From Pandoraea captiosa (GTDB taxonomy: Bacteria > Pseudomonadota > Gammaproteobacteria > Burkholderiales > Burkholderiaceae): a DNA stretch of 64,000 bases. The DNA lies in assembly GCF_902459775.1 (NCBI RefSeq), contig NZ_CABPSQ010000008.1, forward strand, positions 62,001 to 126,000, in the 5' to 3' direction. How positions within the stretch are numbered: position 1 is the first letter of the stretch; the number at the start of each line of letters is the position of its first letter. A program made the position numbers and the translations under genes. Shown here in pieces: positions 19,698 through 27,141 of the stretch. The notes beneath the pieces are model-generated. The model was not told the origin of the DNA and did not search any database. It was given only the letters and a program-made list of their open reading frames with translations.

Positions 19698-20684
19698 ATG
19701 ACGGACCCGCGTTCGCAGGCACCCCGCCAAAAACTCCCTCGTTTCCCGCTAGACGGCGTATTGCTGCTCGACAAGCCGCTGGGCCTGTCGTCCAACGACG
19801 CGCTGATCAAGGCCAAGCGTCTGCTTCAGGCATTGAAGGCGGGGCACACCGGCACGCTCGATCCTTTGGCGACCGGCTTGCTGCCGTTGTGTTTCGGCGA
19901 AGCGACGAAGTTTTCGCAGGACTTGCTCGAAGCCGACAAAACCTATGAGGCGCGCGTGCGTCTCGGCGAGACGACGACGACGGGCGATGCGGAAGGGGAG
20001 GTGATGAAGACGCGTCCGGTAACGGTGGACGAAGCGGCCATTCGCGCGGTGCTGCCCCGTTTTACGGGACCGATCTCCCAGGTGCCGCCGATGTATTCCG
20101 CGCTCAAGCGCGACGGCAAGCCTTTGTACGAATATGCCCGCGCCGGGCAGACGCTAGAGCGCGAGGCGCGCGCGGTGACGATCCATCTGCTGGAAATGAC
20201 GGAATGTGCGTTGCCCGACGCGAACGAATTCACCTTCCGCGTGACGTGCAGCAAGGGCACTTACGTGCGCACGCTGGCCGAGGATATCGGTGAGGCGTTG
20301 GGATGCGGGGCGCATCTGCGCGCATTGCGCCGTACCGCGGTGGGGCCACTGACCCTTGAAGGTGCGGTGACGCTCGAAGATCTGAGCGCGCTCGACCACG
20401 CGCAGCGCGTGGCGAAGCTGGCGCCAGTCGACGCGTTGCTCAAGACGCTCCCGGCCGTGTGGCTCGACGACACGCTCGCCAGGCGCTTTAACCACGGCCA
20501 GCGTTTGCGTCTGGACGAAACGCGTTGCCCGCAGACGTTGCGCGAGTGCGCCGCGACGCACGACGGCATCGAAGTAAAGGTCTACGCCGAAGCCACCGCT
20601 GATGCGGCAGCACGCCTGCTGGGCGTCGCCCGTCTCGATGGCGAGGCACTGCTCACGCCTCAACGGTTGCTCAAGACGCAGTAA
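19698..20684 (+). CDS. truB: tRNA pseudouridine(55) synthase TruB
   Basis: 328-residue enzyme that makes pseudouridine 55 in the T-loop of tRNAs. GVLLLDKPLGLSSND is near the N-terminus, and the catalytic Asp lies in HTGTLDPLATGLLP near residue 55. The TruB C-terminal region follows (SKGTYVRTLAEDIG) with a PUA-like tail. I chose the ATG at 19698 because the upstream in-frame extension from 19620 lacks family similarity. It is the last gene of the rimP-nusA-infB-rbfA cluster; no clear terminator follows. Confidence 0.95.
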   Translation: MTDPRSQAPRQKLPRFPLDGVLLLDKPLGLSSNDALIKAKRLLQALKAGHTGTLDPLATGLLPLCFGEATKFSQDLLEADKTYEARVRLGETTTTGDAEGEVMKTRPVTVDEAAIRAVLPRFTGPISQVPPMYSALKRDGKPLYEYARAGQTLEREARAVTIHLLEMTECALPDANEFTFRVTCSKGTYVRTLAEDIGEALGCGAHLRALRRTAVGPLTLEGAVTLEDLSALDHAQRVAKLAPVDALLKTLPAVWLDDTLARRFNHGQRLRLDETRCPQTLRECAATHDGIEVKVYAEATADAAARLLGVARLDGEALLTPQRLLKTQ

Positions 20685-20864
20685 GCGACTCACGGTACCG
20701 CAGAAACCATTGCGCCCAACGGAACCACGAGAGCGCTCTGGCGGGCAGGGTGACGGCCTTCCAGGTTGGATTGACGCTGCAACCCCATCCCCTTGTTTTC
20801 GTTGAACTACTTCACGGTTCCTGGCGGCACGAGGCCCTCCTAGTCTTCCCGTGGCCGCACTGGT

Positions 20865-21068
20865 CTACAGCGGCCTGACGTTTTCCGCCTGCGCTCCTTT
20901 GGGGCCCTCCATTTTCTCGAACTCGACTTTCTGGCCCTCCTCCAGAATTCTGACGCCGACGCTTTGGATCGCGCTGTAGTGAACGAAGACGTCCGCACTC
21001 CCGTCATCCGGCGTGATAAAGCCGAATCCCTTTTCCTGATTGAACCACTTGACCGTTCCGCTAGCCAT
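20865..21068 (-). CDS. cspA: Cold-shock domain protein (CspA family)
   Basis: 67-residue single OB-fold nucleic-acid chaperone. RNP1 is KGFGFI within [19 protein letters not shown], and RNP2 is DVFVHYSAI. The aromatic residues for single-strand binding, including Trp in KWF, are present. Length matches the family. The start at 21068 is set by a perfect AAAGGAGG site. It lies downstream of the large secreted-protein gene on the same strand, and a dyad element about 125 bases upstream is shared with that gene. Confidence 0.97.
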   Translation of the reverse strand: MASGTVKWFNQEKGFGFITPDDGSADVFVHYSAIQSVGVRILEEGQKVEFEKMEGPKGAQAENVRPL

Positions 21069-21192
21069 GATGGCCTCCTTTGCGCGATGTCGGATCGATG
21101 TGCGACGCGTAACGAGCATTCACCGATCTGTCGAGCGGATATTCTGGGTCAGCCGCGTGCACAAAGGCATTTCAGCACTGACGCATGTAGTC

Positions 21193-21216
21193 GGTAACTG
21201 TCAAGGTTGTCAGGTG
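21193..21216. promoter_or_regulatory. Shared dyad element, copy 1 (upstream of cspA)
   Basis: 24 bases, 23 of them identical to 23196-23219. The core 21198-21213 is an imperfect palindrome CTGtCAAGGTTGtCAG. It lies 125 bases upstream of the cspA start and just beyond the 3' end of the halovibrin-like gene. Confidence 0.6.
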
Positions 21217-21236
21217 CGTTGGCACAATGGAAGGGA

Positions 21237-23063
21237 TTAAGGTCGGGAAAATGCGTCTCTCTCATCTTGTCCGATGGGGGCGCTGTCGTTGCCTTTCCGC
21301 ACGAACGATAGGGGTGCATTGAGACCTGCGGCGCCTCTCGCCGTCGCTTGATCTTCGGGGTAATAGGTGAAGATCGGGCCTGCAATCGGCATGGGAAGCA
21401 GGATGTGGACAATGGGCAAAAATCGACCGGTGATCGTGTAGTAATCGAGTTGGATGGCTTGTGCCAAGGGACGCGAAAACTCCGGCTCCGAATAGAAGAT
21501 GGCTTCCAGGGGTAACGAACCAGGAATGTCCGGCGGCCATGGCACGATGACCAATTCGTTTCGGCCCTCATATCCGGCAGGTGGCCATGTGAAGGTGCGT
21601 CGTGCTTCGAACGACAGGGCGACGCCCGCCACGGTGACGGCAAACGAGCATCCCTGCGCGCCGTATTGTGCGTAATGCGGGAGCCACTTGGCCACGGTGT
21701 CGATACCGATCGCGGCGCAGGGCCCCGTGTCTGGCCCCAAAGTCGATGGGCCACATCCATCCTCCCGTTTGTGCAGGTTGCCGTCCGGCGCATAGATGCA
21801 TCGTGGCGTCAGTGGGTGGGGTGCAGGGGCATCCAGCGGACGAAAAACGAAGCCAGTCCCCCGGTACGGCGTCCGGACGTGCCCATCGGTGCGCAGGAAT
21901 GATGCCGAAACCCCGTTTTTGGCTATCGCATCCGCGCTGGGATTCCATGCGGCGCTTTTGGTATTGACGGCCCGAATGATGACACCGCTGCAGTACACGA
22001 TGGCCTTCGCACCGGGGCACTCGCTACGTGTCTCATTGAACCGTTCGTTCAAGTGATCGGCCACCGTGAATCCGGCATCCAGTTGATCTTCCTGCACATA
22101 CGAAAACGACGCCTTGCCTGCGGCATCGAACGCCATCCGCAAGATCGGCAGCCACTCGCCGGTCGCCTTGTAGTAAGTCATTTGATACTGCTGCGCCTGC
22201 ACAAGCTGCCCGCCATTGGAAACGTCGACATAGATCGCCTGAAAGGGGATGGCGCGGGGCGCATCGATGGTCCACGGGGCAATCAACATCGACGGCAAAC
22301 GTGTTCTGTCGGCATAGGCCTTGTGCGCCTGTAAAGCGGTATGGAACCTGGTCGCAACGTTGGCGCTGAACGAGCACTGCCACCCGTTCGTGGCGTGATG
22401 GGCCAACCAGCCAGCAACGTCGGTAACACCATTTGCATCGCACGAATTCAGATCCGGTGCCCCCGTATTGCCACCGCCCAGATTGCACCCGTGATCGCCA
22501 CTTTGGCCCGACACGGCCTCGTCCAGCGGATAGACGCATCGAACGTTCATCGGCTTGCCTTGCTCGATGGCCGTTCGCGCATCGGACAGGATGAAACCGG
22601 CGCTGTAGGGCAGGCGGTCAATATCGACGTCTTGCCGCAGATACACGAACGACAGGGATTGCGCTGTCGATTCGCCGGGCGTTGGCGTCCAGAAATCCAC
22701 CGCCACACCGCCTTCGAGCGGGCGAACGATCAGCCCGGCGCAAAAGTACGCCGGTTGGTCGATGTCGCCGATGTCGCCGATGTTGCCGATGCCGCAATGG
22801 GTCCGTGTGTCGTTGTACCGGGCGTTGATGCGATCGGCGACATCGGCGCCGGACAGCGCATGAACGGGCAGGGCAGTGACCCACCCCATGGCGCTGAGCA
22901 AAGCGATGCATCGGCGTCGCCAGCAACGCCCGGACGACGGGCGGCTCGCGGTCGTGGCGGGGCGACAGCGTTGCGCTGTCGTCTGCGGGCCGCCCATGAG
23001 ATCCCGATGCCGAAACCCGGCAAGCAGGCGCAGGGCCATGCTGCGAAGCGAATGCGCATGCAT
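21237..23063 (-). CDS. Secreted protein with two tandem six-cysteine modules (halovibrin HvnA/HvnC-like, tentative)
   Basis: 608 residues. An Arg-rich N-terminal extension is followed by a signal sequence (about residues 50-69, cleavage near PVHA-LS). The mature protein is an internal duplication: module A about 72-327, module B about 332-572. Each has six cysteines (A: 90,108,176,193,208,230; B: 349,358,422,437,449,472) and matching motifs: ARYNDTR/ERFNETR, CAGLIVR/CSGVIIR, RCVYP/RCIYA, QCSF/GCSF, IAPW/IVPW, GEWLPI/GRFLPI, VQEDQ/YPEDQ. From memory this resembles proteins called halovibrin in Vibrio, Pseudomonas and Burkholderia, some being secreted NAD-glycohydrolases; I cannot verify that, and function is unproven. 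A GGAGG site six bases before ATG 23063 fixes the start. Confidence 0.8.
   Translation of the reverse strand: MHAHSLRSMALRLLAGFRHRDLMGGPQTTAQRCRPATTASRPSSGRCWRRRCIALLSAMGWVTALPVHALSGADVADRINARYNDTRTHCGIGNIGDIGDIDQPAYFCAGLIVRPLEGGVAVDFWTPTPGESTAQSLSFVYLRQDVDIDRLPYSAGFILSDARTAIEQGKPMNVRCVYPLDEAVSGQSGDHGCNLGGGNTGAPDLNSCDANGVTDVAGWLAHHATNGWQCSFSANVATRFHTALQAHKAYADRTRLPSMLIAPWTIDAPRAIPFQAIYVDVSNGGQLVQAQQYQMTYYKATGEWLPILRMAFDAAGKASFSYVQEDQLDAGFTVADHLNERFNETRSECPGAKAIVYCSGVIIRAVNTKSAAWNPSADAIAKNGVSASFLRTDGHVRTPYRGTGFVFRPLDAPAPHPLTPRCIYAPDGNLHKREDGCGPSTLGPDTGPCAAIGIDTVAKWLPHYAQYGAQGCSFAVTVAGVALSFEARRTFTWPPAGYEGRNELVIVPWPPDIPGSLPLEAIFYSEPEFSRPLAQAIQLDYYTITGRFLPIVHILLPMPIAGPIFTYYPEDQATARGAAGLNAPLSFVRKGNDSAPIGQDERDAFSRP
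22761..22796 (-). repeat. In-frame 9-bp coding repeat in module A
   Basis: GATGTCGCC-type 9-mers at 22761-22769, 22770-22778 and 22779-22787, plus a degenerate fourth copy at 22788-22796. On the coding strand they encode the GIGNIGDIGD segment between the first two cysteines of module A. This loop is nine residues longer than its counterpart in module B, equal to three repeat units. Confidence 0.85.
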
Positions 23064-23195
23064 TCCGTACCTCCGGAATCGTCCGAACGATCGTGATTCG
23101 CGCCTGGCCTATGGCGACGTCACATCAACGTCACGTCAGCATTACGTCAGCGGGCGAGGCGCGTGCACGTTATTGCACCATTCGGCGGTGCCGTT

Positions 23196-23219
23196 GGTAA
23201 CTGTCAACGTTGTCAGGTG
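23196..23219. promoter_or_regulatory. Shared dyad element, copy 2 (upstream of the halovibrin-like gene)
   Basis: 23 of 24 bases match 21193-21216. The core 23201-23216 is CTGtCAACGTTGtCAG, palindromic except for one mismatched pair. It is 133 bases upstream of the large gene's start and just past the stop of the second cold-shock gene. Confidence 0.6.
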
Positions 23220-23237
23220 GGAGCAGACGCCGCAGCG

Positions 23238-23447
23238 TCAGTCCTTGGCTTCGCGAACGTTCGTCGCGAGCAGGTAGGCGTCGCCGGGTGTGACTTCGTA
23301 TTCGACGACCTGGCCTGTCTGAAGCGTCGAGGTGCCGGGGATGCAAATCTCGGTTTCGTGGACGAAAACCACTTCGCTGTTGTCGTCCGGGGTGATAAAG
23401 CCATACCCCTTTTCCGGGTAATAACGCTTGACGGTTCCGCGTGGCAT
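23238..23447 (-). CDS. Divergent cold-shock-domain protein
   Basis: 69-residue CSD protein. RNP1 (KGYGFI) and RNP2 (VVFVHETEI) are present, but the normally invariant KWF motif reads KRYYPEKGYGFI, so the Trp is replaced by Arg/Tyr. The C-terminal half (TGQVVEYEVTPGDAYLLATNV) differs from CspA. It is probably an RNA- or DNA-binding relative with altered specificity. The ribosome binding site is weak (GAGAG). It lies upstream of the halovibrin-like gene on the same strand with a 174-base gap, so the large gene is flanked by two cold-shock-type genes. Confidence 0.88.
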   Translation of the reverse strand: MPRGTVKRYYPEKGYGFITPDDNSEVVFVHETEICIPGTSTLQTGQVVEYEVTPGDAYLLATNVREAKD

Positions 23448-23656
23448 GTTTTGCTCTCTCTCGAAACGGCGAATCGAACGCAAATCCCTGAGTTTGCAGG
23501 ACGAGCCACGCGTAGCGAAGCGGGATCGCCCCTGCGGACGGCGCAACCCGTGCGCAGTCATACGTGATGATAATGAATGGGTGAAATCGTCGTTGGATCG
23601 TCCCGTCATCGCTTCGCGCGCACAACGAGGGCACAACGACGCACAATGACGGCCTG

Positions 23657-24151
23657 TCAGTTCGTGACGTTTTCCGGCTTGAGCTCGACGATGGCGTCCA
23701 GTGCGGCCTTCACGTCCATGGCGTACTTGGCCAGTGCCTTCTGCTCGTCGGTTTTGGGCTCGAACGACGGGACGCCGACCGGGTGGTTACTCTCGTCGAC
23801 GGCGACGAACACCATCAGGCAGTCGGTCGTCTGGCGCAGTTCGCCCCACTTCGGATCGCCCGCGTGTACCGACACGTGGATATGCATGCTCGTGCGTCCC
23901 GTCGCCACGATGCGTGCACGCAACTCCACCAGATTACCCACCAGAATCGGTCGACGGAAGCGAATGTTGCCAACGCTGACCGTCACGCAATAGCGGCCCG
24001 ACCACGTGGCGGCGCATGCGTAGGCCACTTCGTCGATCCACTTCATCAGCGAGCCGCCATGGACCTTGCCGCCGAAGTTGACGGCAGCCGGTTCGGCCAG
24101 AAAGCGGAAAGTGACTTCGGAGCGTTCGATGGGGTTCTGCGGGGTATTCAT
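23657..24151 (-). CDS. Acyl-CoA thioester hydrolase (YciA-type hotdog)
   Basis: 164-residue single hotdog domain that hydrolyses acyl-CoA thioesters. The signature NFGGKVHGGSLMKWIDEVAYACA region has the central helix with its catalytic acidic residue. SVGNIRFRRPILVGNLVELRARI and the C-terminal FVAVDE segment match the YciA/acyl-CoA hydrolase group. I chose ATG 24151 (MNTPQNP); a longer in-frame start at 24235 is less family-like. It is divergent from azlC. Confidence 0.9.
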   Translation of the reverse strand: MNTPQNPIERSEVTFRFLAEPAAVNFGGKVHGGSLMKWIDEVAYACAATWSGRYCVTVSVGNIRFRRPILVGNLVELRARIVATGRTSMHIHVSVHAGDPKWGELRQTTDCLMVFVAVDESNHPVGVPSFEPKTDEQKALAKYAMDVKAALDAIVELKPENVTN

Positions 24152-24349
24152 GATGTTTGCGTTTTTCTGACGAGTCGTGCCGTCCCGGCCTCGCATCGCA
24201 TGCGAGCCTTGGGTGCGCGGCCGGGGGATGCGCAATGATACTGCGATTGCGCAACGCTTGCCGGTGCCTCACAAAACCGCAAGAACATGCAAGACGAAGG
24301 GGGATGACTGCGTTATTCTGCGCGGCCAGTTGTTTTTGCAGGAGTGGTT

Positions 24350-25081
24350 GTGTCCGGAATGTCTTCTTCCGCTGCGTCGTCGTCGCAGTCGGATGCCAAA
24401 CTTGAAGTCGCGCGCGGCATGCGCGCCGCGTTGCCCGTCATGCTCGGCTTCGTGCCGTTTGCCATGGTGCTCGGCGCGCAGGCGACCCAAAAGGGAATGC
24501 CGGCATGGCTGGTGCCGCTCATGACCGGGATGAATTTCGCAGGCGGCTCGGAGTTCACTGCCGTCCATCTATGGACGTCGCCGCCGCATCTCGCGCTTAT
24601 CGTGGCCATGTCGTGCCTCGTCAATTCCCGTCACATTCTGATGGGCGCGGCGTTCGCGCCGCTGCTTCGCCATGTGCCGCTGCGGCGCGCCTTGCCCGCG
24701 CTGTTCCTGATGTGCGACGAAGCCTGGGCGATGGCGCTGGCCGATACCCAGGCGCGCAAGGCAAACCGAATCAGCCTGCCGTATTACCTGGGCGTGGCCA
24801 TCAACCTGTGGCTCACATGGATCGCCTTTACCGCACTCGGCGCCGTGTTGGGCCCGGTGCTGGGCGATATCGAGCAGTACGGCTTCGACATGGCGTTTAC
24901 GGCCGTCTTCCTCGTATTGCTGCGCGGCATGTGGCGCGGCCTTCGCAAGAGCTTGCCGTGGCTCGTGAGCCTCGTCGCCGCTGCGCTGACTTACCTGTAT
25001 GTGCCCGGATCGTGGTACGTCGCGGTAGGGGCGGTGACGGGCCTGCTCGCCGCCGTCTTGATGGAGCCGCGCCATGGCTGA
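24350..25081 (+). CDS. azlC: AzlC-family branched-chain amino acid exporter, large subunit
   Basis: 243-residue membrane protein with about five or six hydrophobic segments. It has the AzlC/YgaZ pattern GMRAALPVMLGFVPFAMVLG, MNFAGGSEFTAV and NSRHILMGAAFAP. With AzlD it forms an exporter of branched-chain amino acids (YgaZH-type). A GTG start at 24350 sits five bases after AGGAG; GTG 24344 overlaps the ribosome binding site and ATG 24359 is too far. Its end overlaps azlD by eight bases, indicating coupled translation. Confidence 0.9.
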   Translation: MSGMSSSAASSSQSDAKLEVARGMRAALPVMLGFVPFAMVLGAQATQKGMPAWLVPLMTGMNFAGGSEFTAVHLWTSPPHLALIVAMSCLVNSRHILMGAAFAPLLRHVPLRRALPALFLMCDEAWAMALADTQARKANRISLPYYLGVAINLWLTWIAFTALGAVLGPVLGDIEQYGFDMAFTAVFLVLLRGMWRGLRKSLPWLVSLVAAALTYLYVPGSWYVAVGAVTGLLAAVLMEPRHG

Positions 25082-25382
25082 TGTCACCACGTTGCTGCCC
25101 ATCGCCACCGTCGCCCTGATGGCGGTGACGACCTACGCCACGCGCATCGTCGGGTTTTGGCTGTTGCGCGATCGCGTGTTGAGTCCGCGTATGCGCTCGG
25201 TCATGGAGAGCCTGCCGGGTTGCGTGCTGATCTCGGTGATCGCGCCATCGTTCGTTGCCGATCGACCTGCCGATCTGGTGGCGCTGGCCGTCACGCTCTT
25301 CGTTGCGATGCGCTGTTCGTTGCTTCCGACGGTCGTCATCAGCATCGTGGCGACCGCCGCGCTGCGCTATCTCATGGGGTGA
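25074..25382 (+). CDS. azlD: AzlD-family small subunit of amino acid exporter
   Basis: 102-residue protein with three to four transmembrane segments. It has the typical TTYATRIVGFWLL start and the LPGCVLISVIAPSFV segment of AzlD/YgaH. It overlaps azlC by eight bases and is its transport partner. The stop codon lies inside the first unit of a 14-bp tandem repeat. Confidence 0.9.
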   Translation: MADVTTLLPIATVALMAVTTYATRIVGFWLLRDRVLSPRMRSVMESLPGCVLISVIAPSFVADRPADLVALAVTLFVAMRCSLLPTVVISIVATAALRYLMG

Positions 25383-25429
25383 TGCAGCGGGGGTGATGCA
25401 GCGGGGGTGATGCAGCGGGGGCGATGCAT
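25376..25429. repeat. 14-bp tandem repeat (about 3.9 units) spanning the azlD stop
   Basis: Units GGGGGTGATGCAGC at 25389-25402 and 25403-25416, with a slightly shortened first copy (25376-25388) and a degenerate last copy (25417-25429). The azlD TGA is in the first copy, so expansion would extend the 3' region but not the protein. Confidence 0.9.
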
Positions 25430-25458
25430 AAAAAAACCCCGCCAATGTCAGCGGGGTT
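25429..25458 (-). terminator. Intrinsic terminator of the efflux operon
   Basis: Read on the minus strand: an 8-bp stem (25435-25442 with 25451-25458) with an eight-base loop, followed by a run of seven T. It lies about 90 bases past the emrB stop. Confidence 0.85.
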
Positions 25459-25520
25459 CAAGAAGTGCCCGGTAGTACAGAGCAGGGCCGGGCACTCGGG
25501 GGGAAGCCTGTGTTGTGCGC

Positions 25521-25556
25521 TCGGTGGGCTCGGTGGGCTCGGTGGGCTCAGTGGGC
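25521..25556. repeat. Four tandem 9-bp units across the emrB stop codon
   Basis: TCGGTGGGC at 25521, 25530 and 25539, and TCAGTGGGC at 25548. On the coding strand the first-read unit is GCC CAC TGA, while the others are GCC CAC CGA. A single C-to-T difference therefore creates the emrB stop. Confidence 0.9.
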
Positions 25557-27104
25557 GCCGGCTGCGGCATCGGCGCCGCCACCACCACCGCCCCGAATTG
25601 GGCGCGTGACCCACACCATGACGATCATCAGCACGAACAGCACCGCCGAGATCCAGAAGATGTCGTTCGCACCGAGCATGGCCGACTGCTGCGTGACCAG
25701 ACGGTCGATGTAACCGTGTGCCTGCGGTGTCGACATGCCGAGCTCGTTGAGCGTCTGTACCGAACCGTTGAACGACGGATCGTACGGCGTGAGCTTTTCC
25801 GTCAACTGCGCGTGGTGCAGCGAAATCCGGTTGTCCCAGACCGTGGTGGCGATCGACGTACCGACGGCGCCGCACGTGATCCGCACGAAGTTCGACAATC
25901 CGGCCGCCGCCGGAATGCGATGCCCCGGCAGGCCCGACAGGATGATGGCCGTGAGCGGGATGAAAAACATCGACATCGGCACGCCCTGCAGGAACGTCGG
26001 AATCATCAGCGTGCGCGTGTCGACCAGCGTGTTGAAGTGCGAGCGCATCAGGAACACGAGAGCAAACAACAGGAACGAGACGGTCACGACCCAGCGGGCG
26101 TCGAGCCTGGGCAGGAACTTGCCGATAAGCGGCGACAGGATGATCGCGAACAGCCCCACGGGCGCCATGACCAGACCGGCTTCCGTCGCCGTGTAGCCCA
26201 GATAGATCTGAAGCCATTGCGGCAGGATCACGAGGTTGCCGAAGAACAGGCCGTAGCCGACCGAAATCGCGATGACACCCCCGGTGAAGTTGATCCGCTT
26301 GAAGAGCGTGAGGTCGACCACCGGGTGCTTCTCGGTAATCTCCCACACGACGAAGAAGCAGAACGACACCAGCGCCACGAGCGCCAGCACGACGATCGTC
26401 GACGAATTGAACCAGTCGAGTTCCTTGCCCTTGTCGAGCATCACCTGCAATGAGCCGACCCACAGCACGAGCAAAGCGAGACCTACGGTGTCGATCGGCT
26501 TGCGGTGCGTGGGCGTTTCACGCTTGGCATAGATGAGCCAGGTCACATACGCGGCGGCGATGCCGACCGGAATGTTGATGTAGAAGATCCACGGCCAGTG
26601 GTAGTTGTCCGAGATCCAGCCGCCGAGAATCGGGCCCATCACCGGCGCGACGAGTGTCGTCATGCCCCATAAGGCGAGTGCCATCGAACTTTTCGCGGGC
26701 GGATAGCTCGAGAGCAGCAGCGATTGCGAGAGCGGAATCATCGGCCCGGCCACGGCGCCTTGCAGCACCCGGGCGGCGAGCAGAATTTCGAGCGTCGGCG
26801 CCATGCCGCAAAGCCACGAAGCCAGTACGAAGAGCAGGATCGATGTGATGAACAGCCGCACCGCGCCGAAGCGCTCCGTCAGCCAGCCCGTAAGGGGCAC
26901 CGAAATGGCATTGGCGACGGCGAACGACGTAATCACCCACGTGCCCTGGCTCGACGAGACACCGAGGTCGCCGGAGATGGCGGGAATCGATACGTTGGCA
27001 ATCGATGTGTCGAGCACGTTCATGAACGTGGCAAGAGACAACGCGATGGTGCCGAGTACCAGCTGCCCCCCCGACAGAGGGGCAGGAGCGTTTTGAGTTG
27101 CCAT
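25548..27104 (-). CDS. emrB: DHA2-family MFS multidrug efflux transporter (EmrB-like)
   Basis: 518-residue proton-driven inner-membrane exporter with about 14 transmembrane segments. DHA2 hallmarks are LDTSIANVSIPAI in the first helix (motif D1), LTGWLTERFGAVRLF (motif A) and GPILGGWISDNYHWPWIFYI (motif C). The C-terminus is Gly/Ala-rich. It works with the adjacent EmrA adaptor and NodT-type outer-membrane channel to expel hydrophobic drugs or phenolics. It begins 37 bases after emrA; the gap has a G6/C6 inverted run and no good ribosome binding site, so translation may be coupled. MarR control is likely. Confidence 0.93.
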   Translation of the reverse strand: MATQNAPAPLSGGQLVLGTIALSLATFMNVLDTSIANVSIPAISGDLGVSSSQGTWVITSFAVANAISVPLTGWLTERFGAVRLFITSILLFVLASWLCGMAPTLEILLAARVLQGAVAGPMIPLSQSLLLSSYPPAKSSMALALWGMTTLVAPVMGPILGGWISDNYHWPWIFYINIPVGIAAAYVTWLIYAKRETPTHRKPIDTVGLALLVLWVGSLQVMLDKGKELDWFNSSTIVVLALVALVSFCFFVVWEITEKHPVVDLTLFKRINFTGGVIAISVGYGLFFGNLVILPQWLQIYLGYTATEAGLVMAPVGLFAIILSPLIGKFLPRLDARWVVTVSFLLFALVFLMRSHFNTLVDTRTLMIPTFLQGVPMSMFFIPLTAIILSGLPGHRIPAAAGLSNFVRITCGAVGTSIATTVWDNRISLHHAQLTEKLTPYDPSFNGSVQTLNELGMSTPQAHGYIDRLVTQQSAMLGANDIFWISAVLFVLMIVMVWVTRPIRGGGGGGADAAAGAH

Positions 27105-27141
27105 GAGGTGTCAAAGGGGGTGGGGGGCACCCCCCTCCGAT

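Noticed and set aside
21199-21204. TTGACA (minus strand) inside the shared dyad as a -35 box
   Set aside because: Neither copy has a -10-like hexamer 16-18 bases downstream, so a dyad operator reading fits better.
23621-23650. Three loose GCACAACGAC-type repeats near the thioesterase stop
   Set aside because: Units differ in length and sequence; too degenerate to call a tandem array.
27105-27141. G6/C6 run between emrA and emrB as a terminator
   Set aside because: No T run follows, and the pump gene must be transcribed from upstream.
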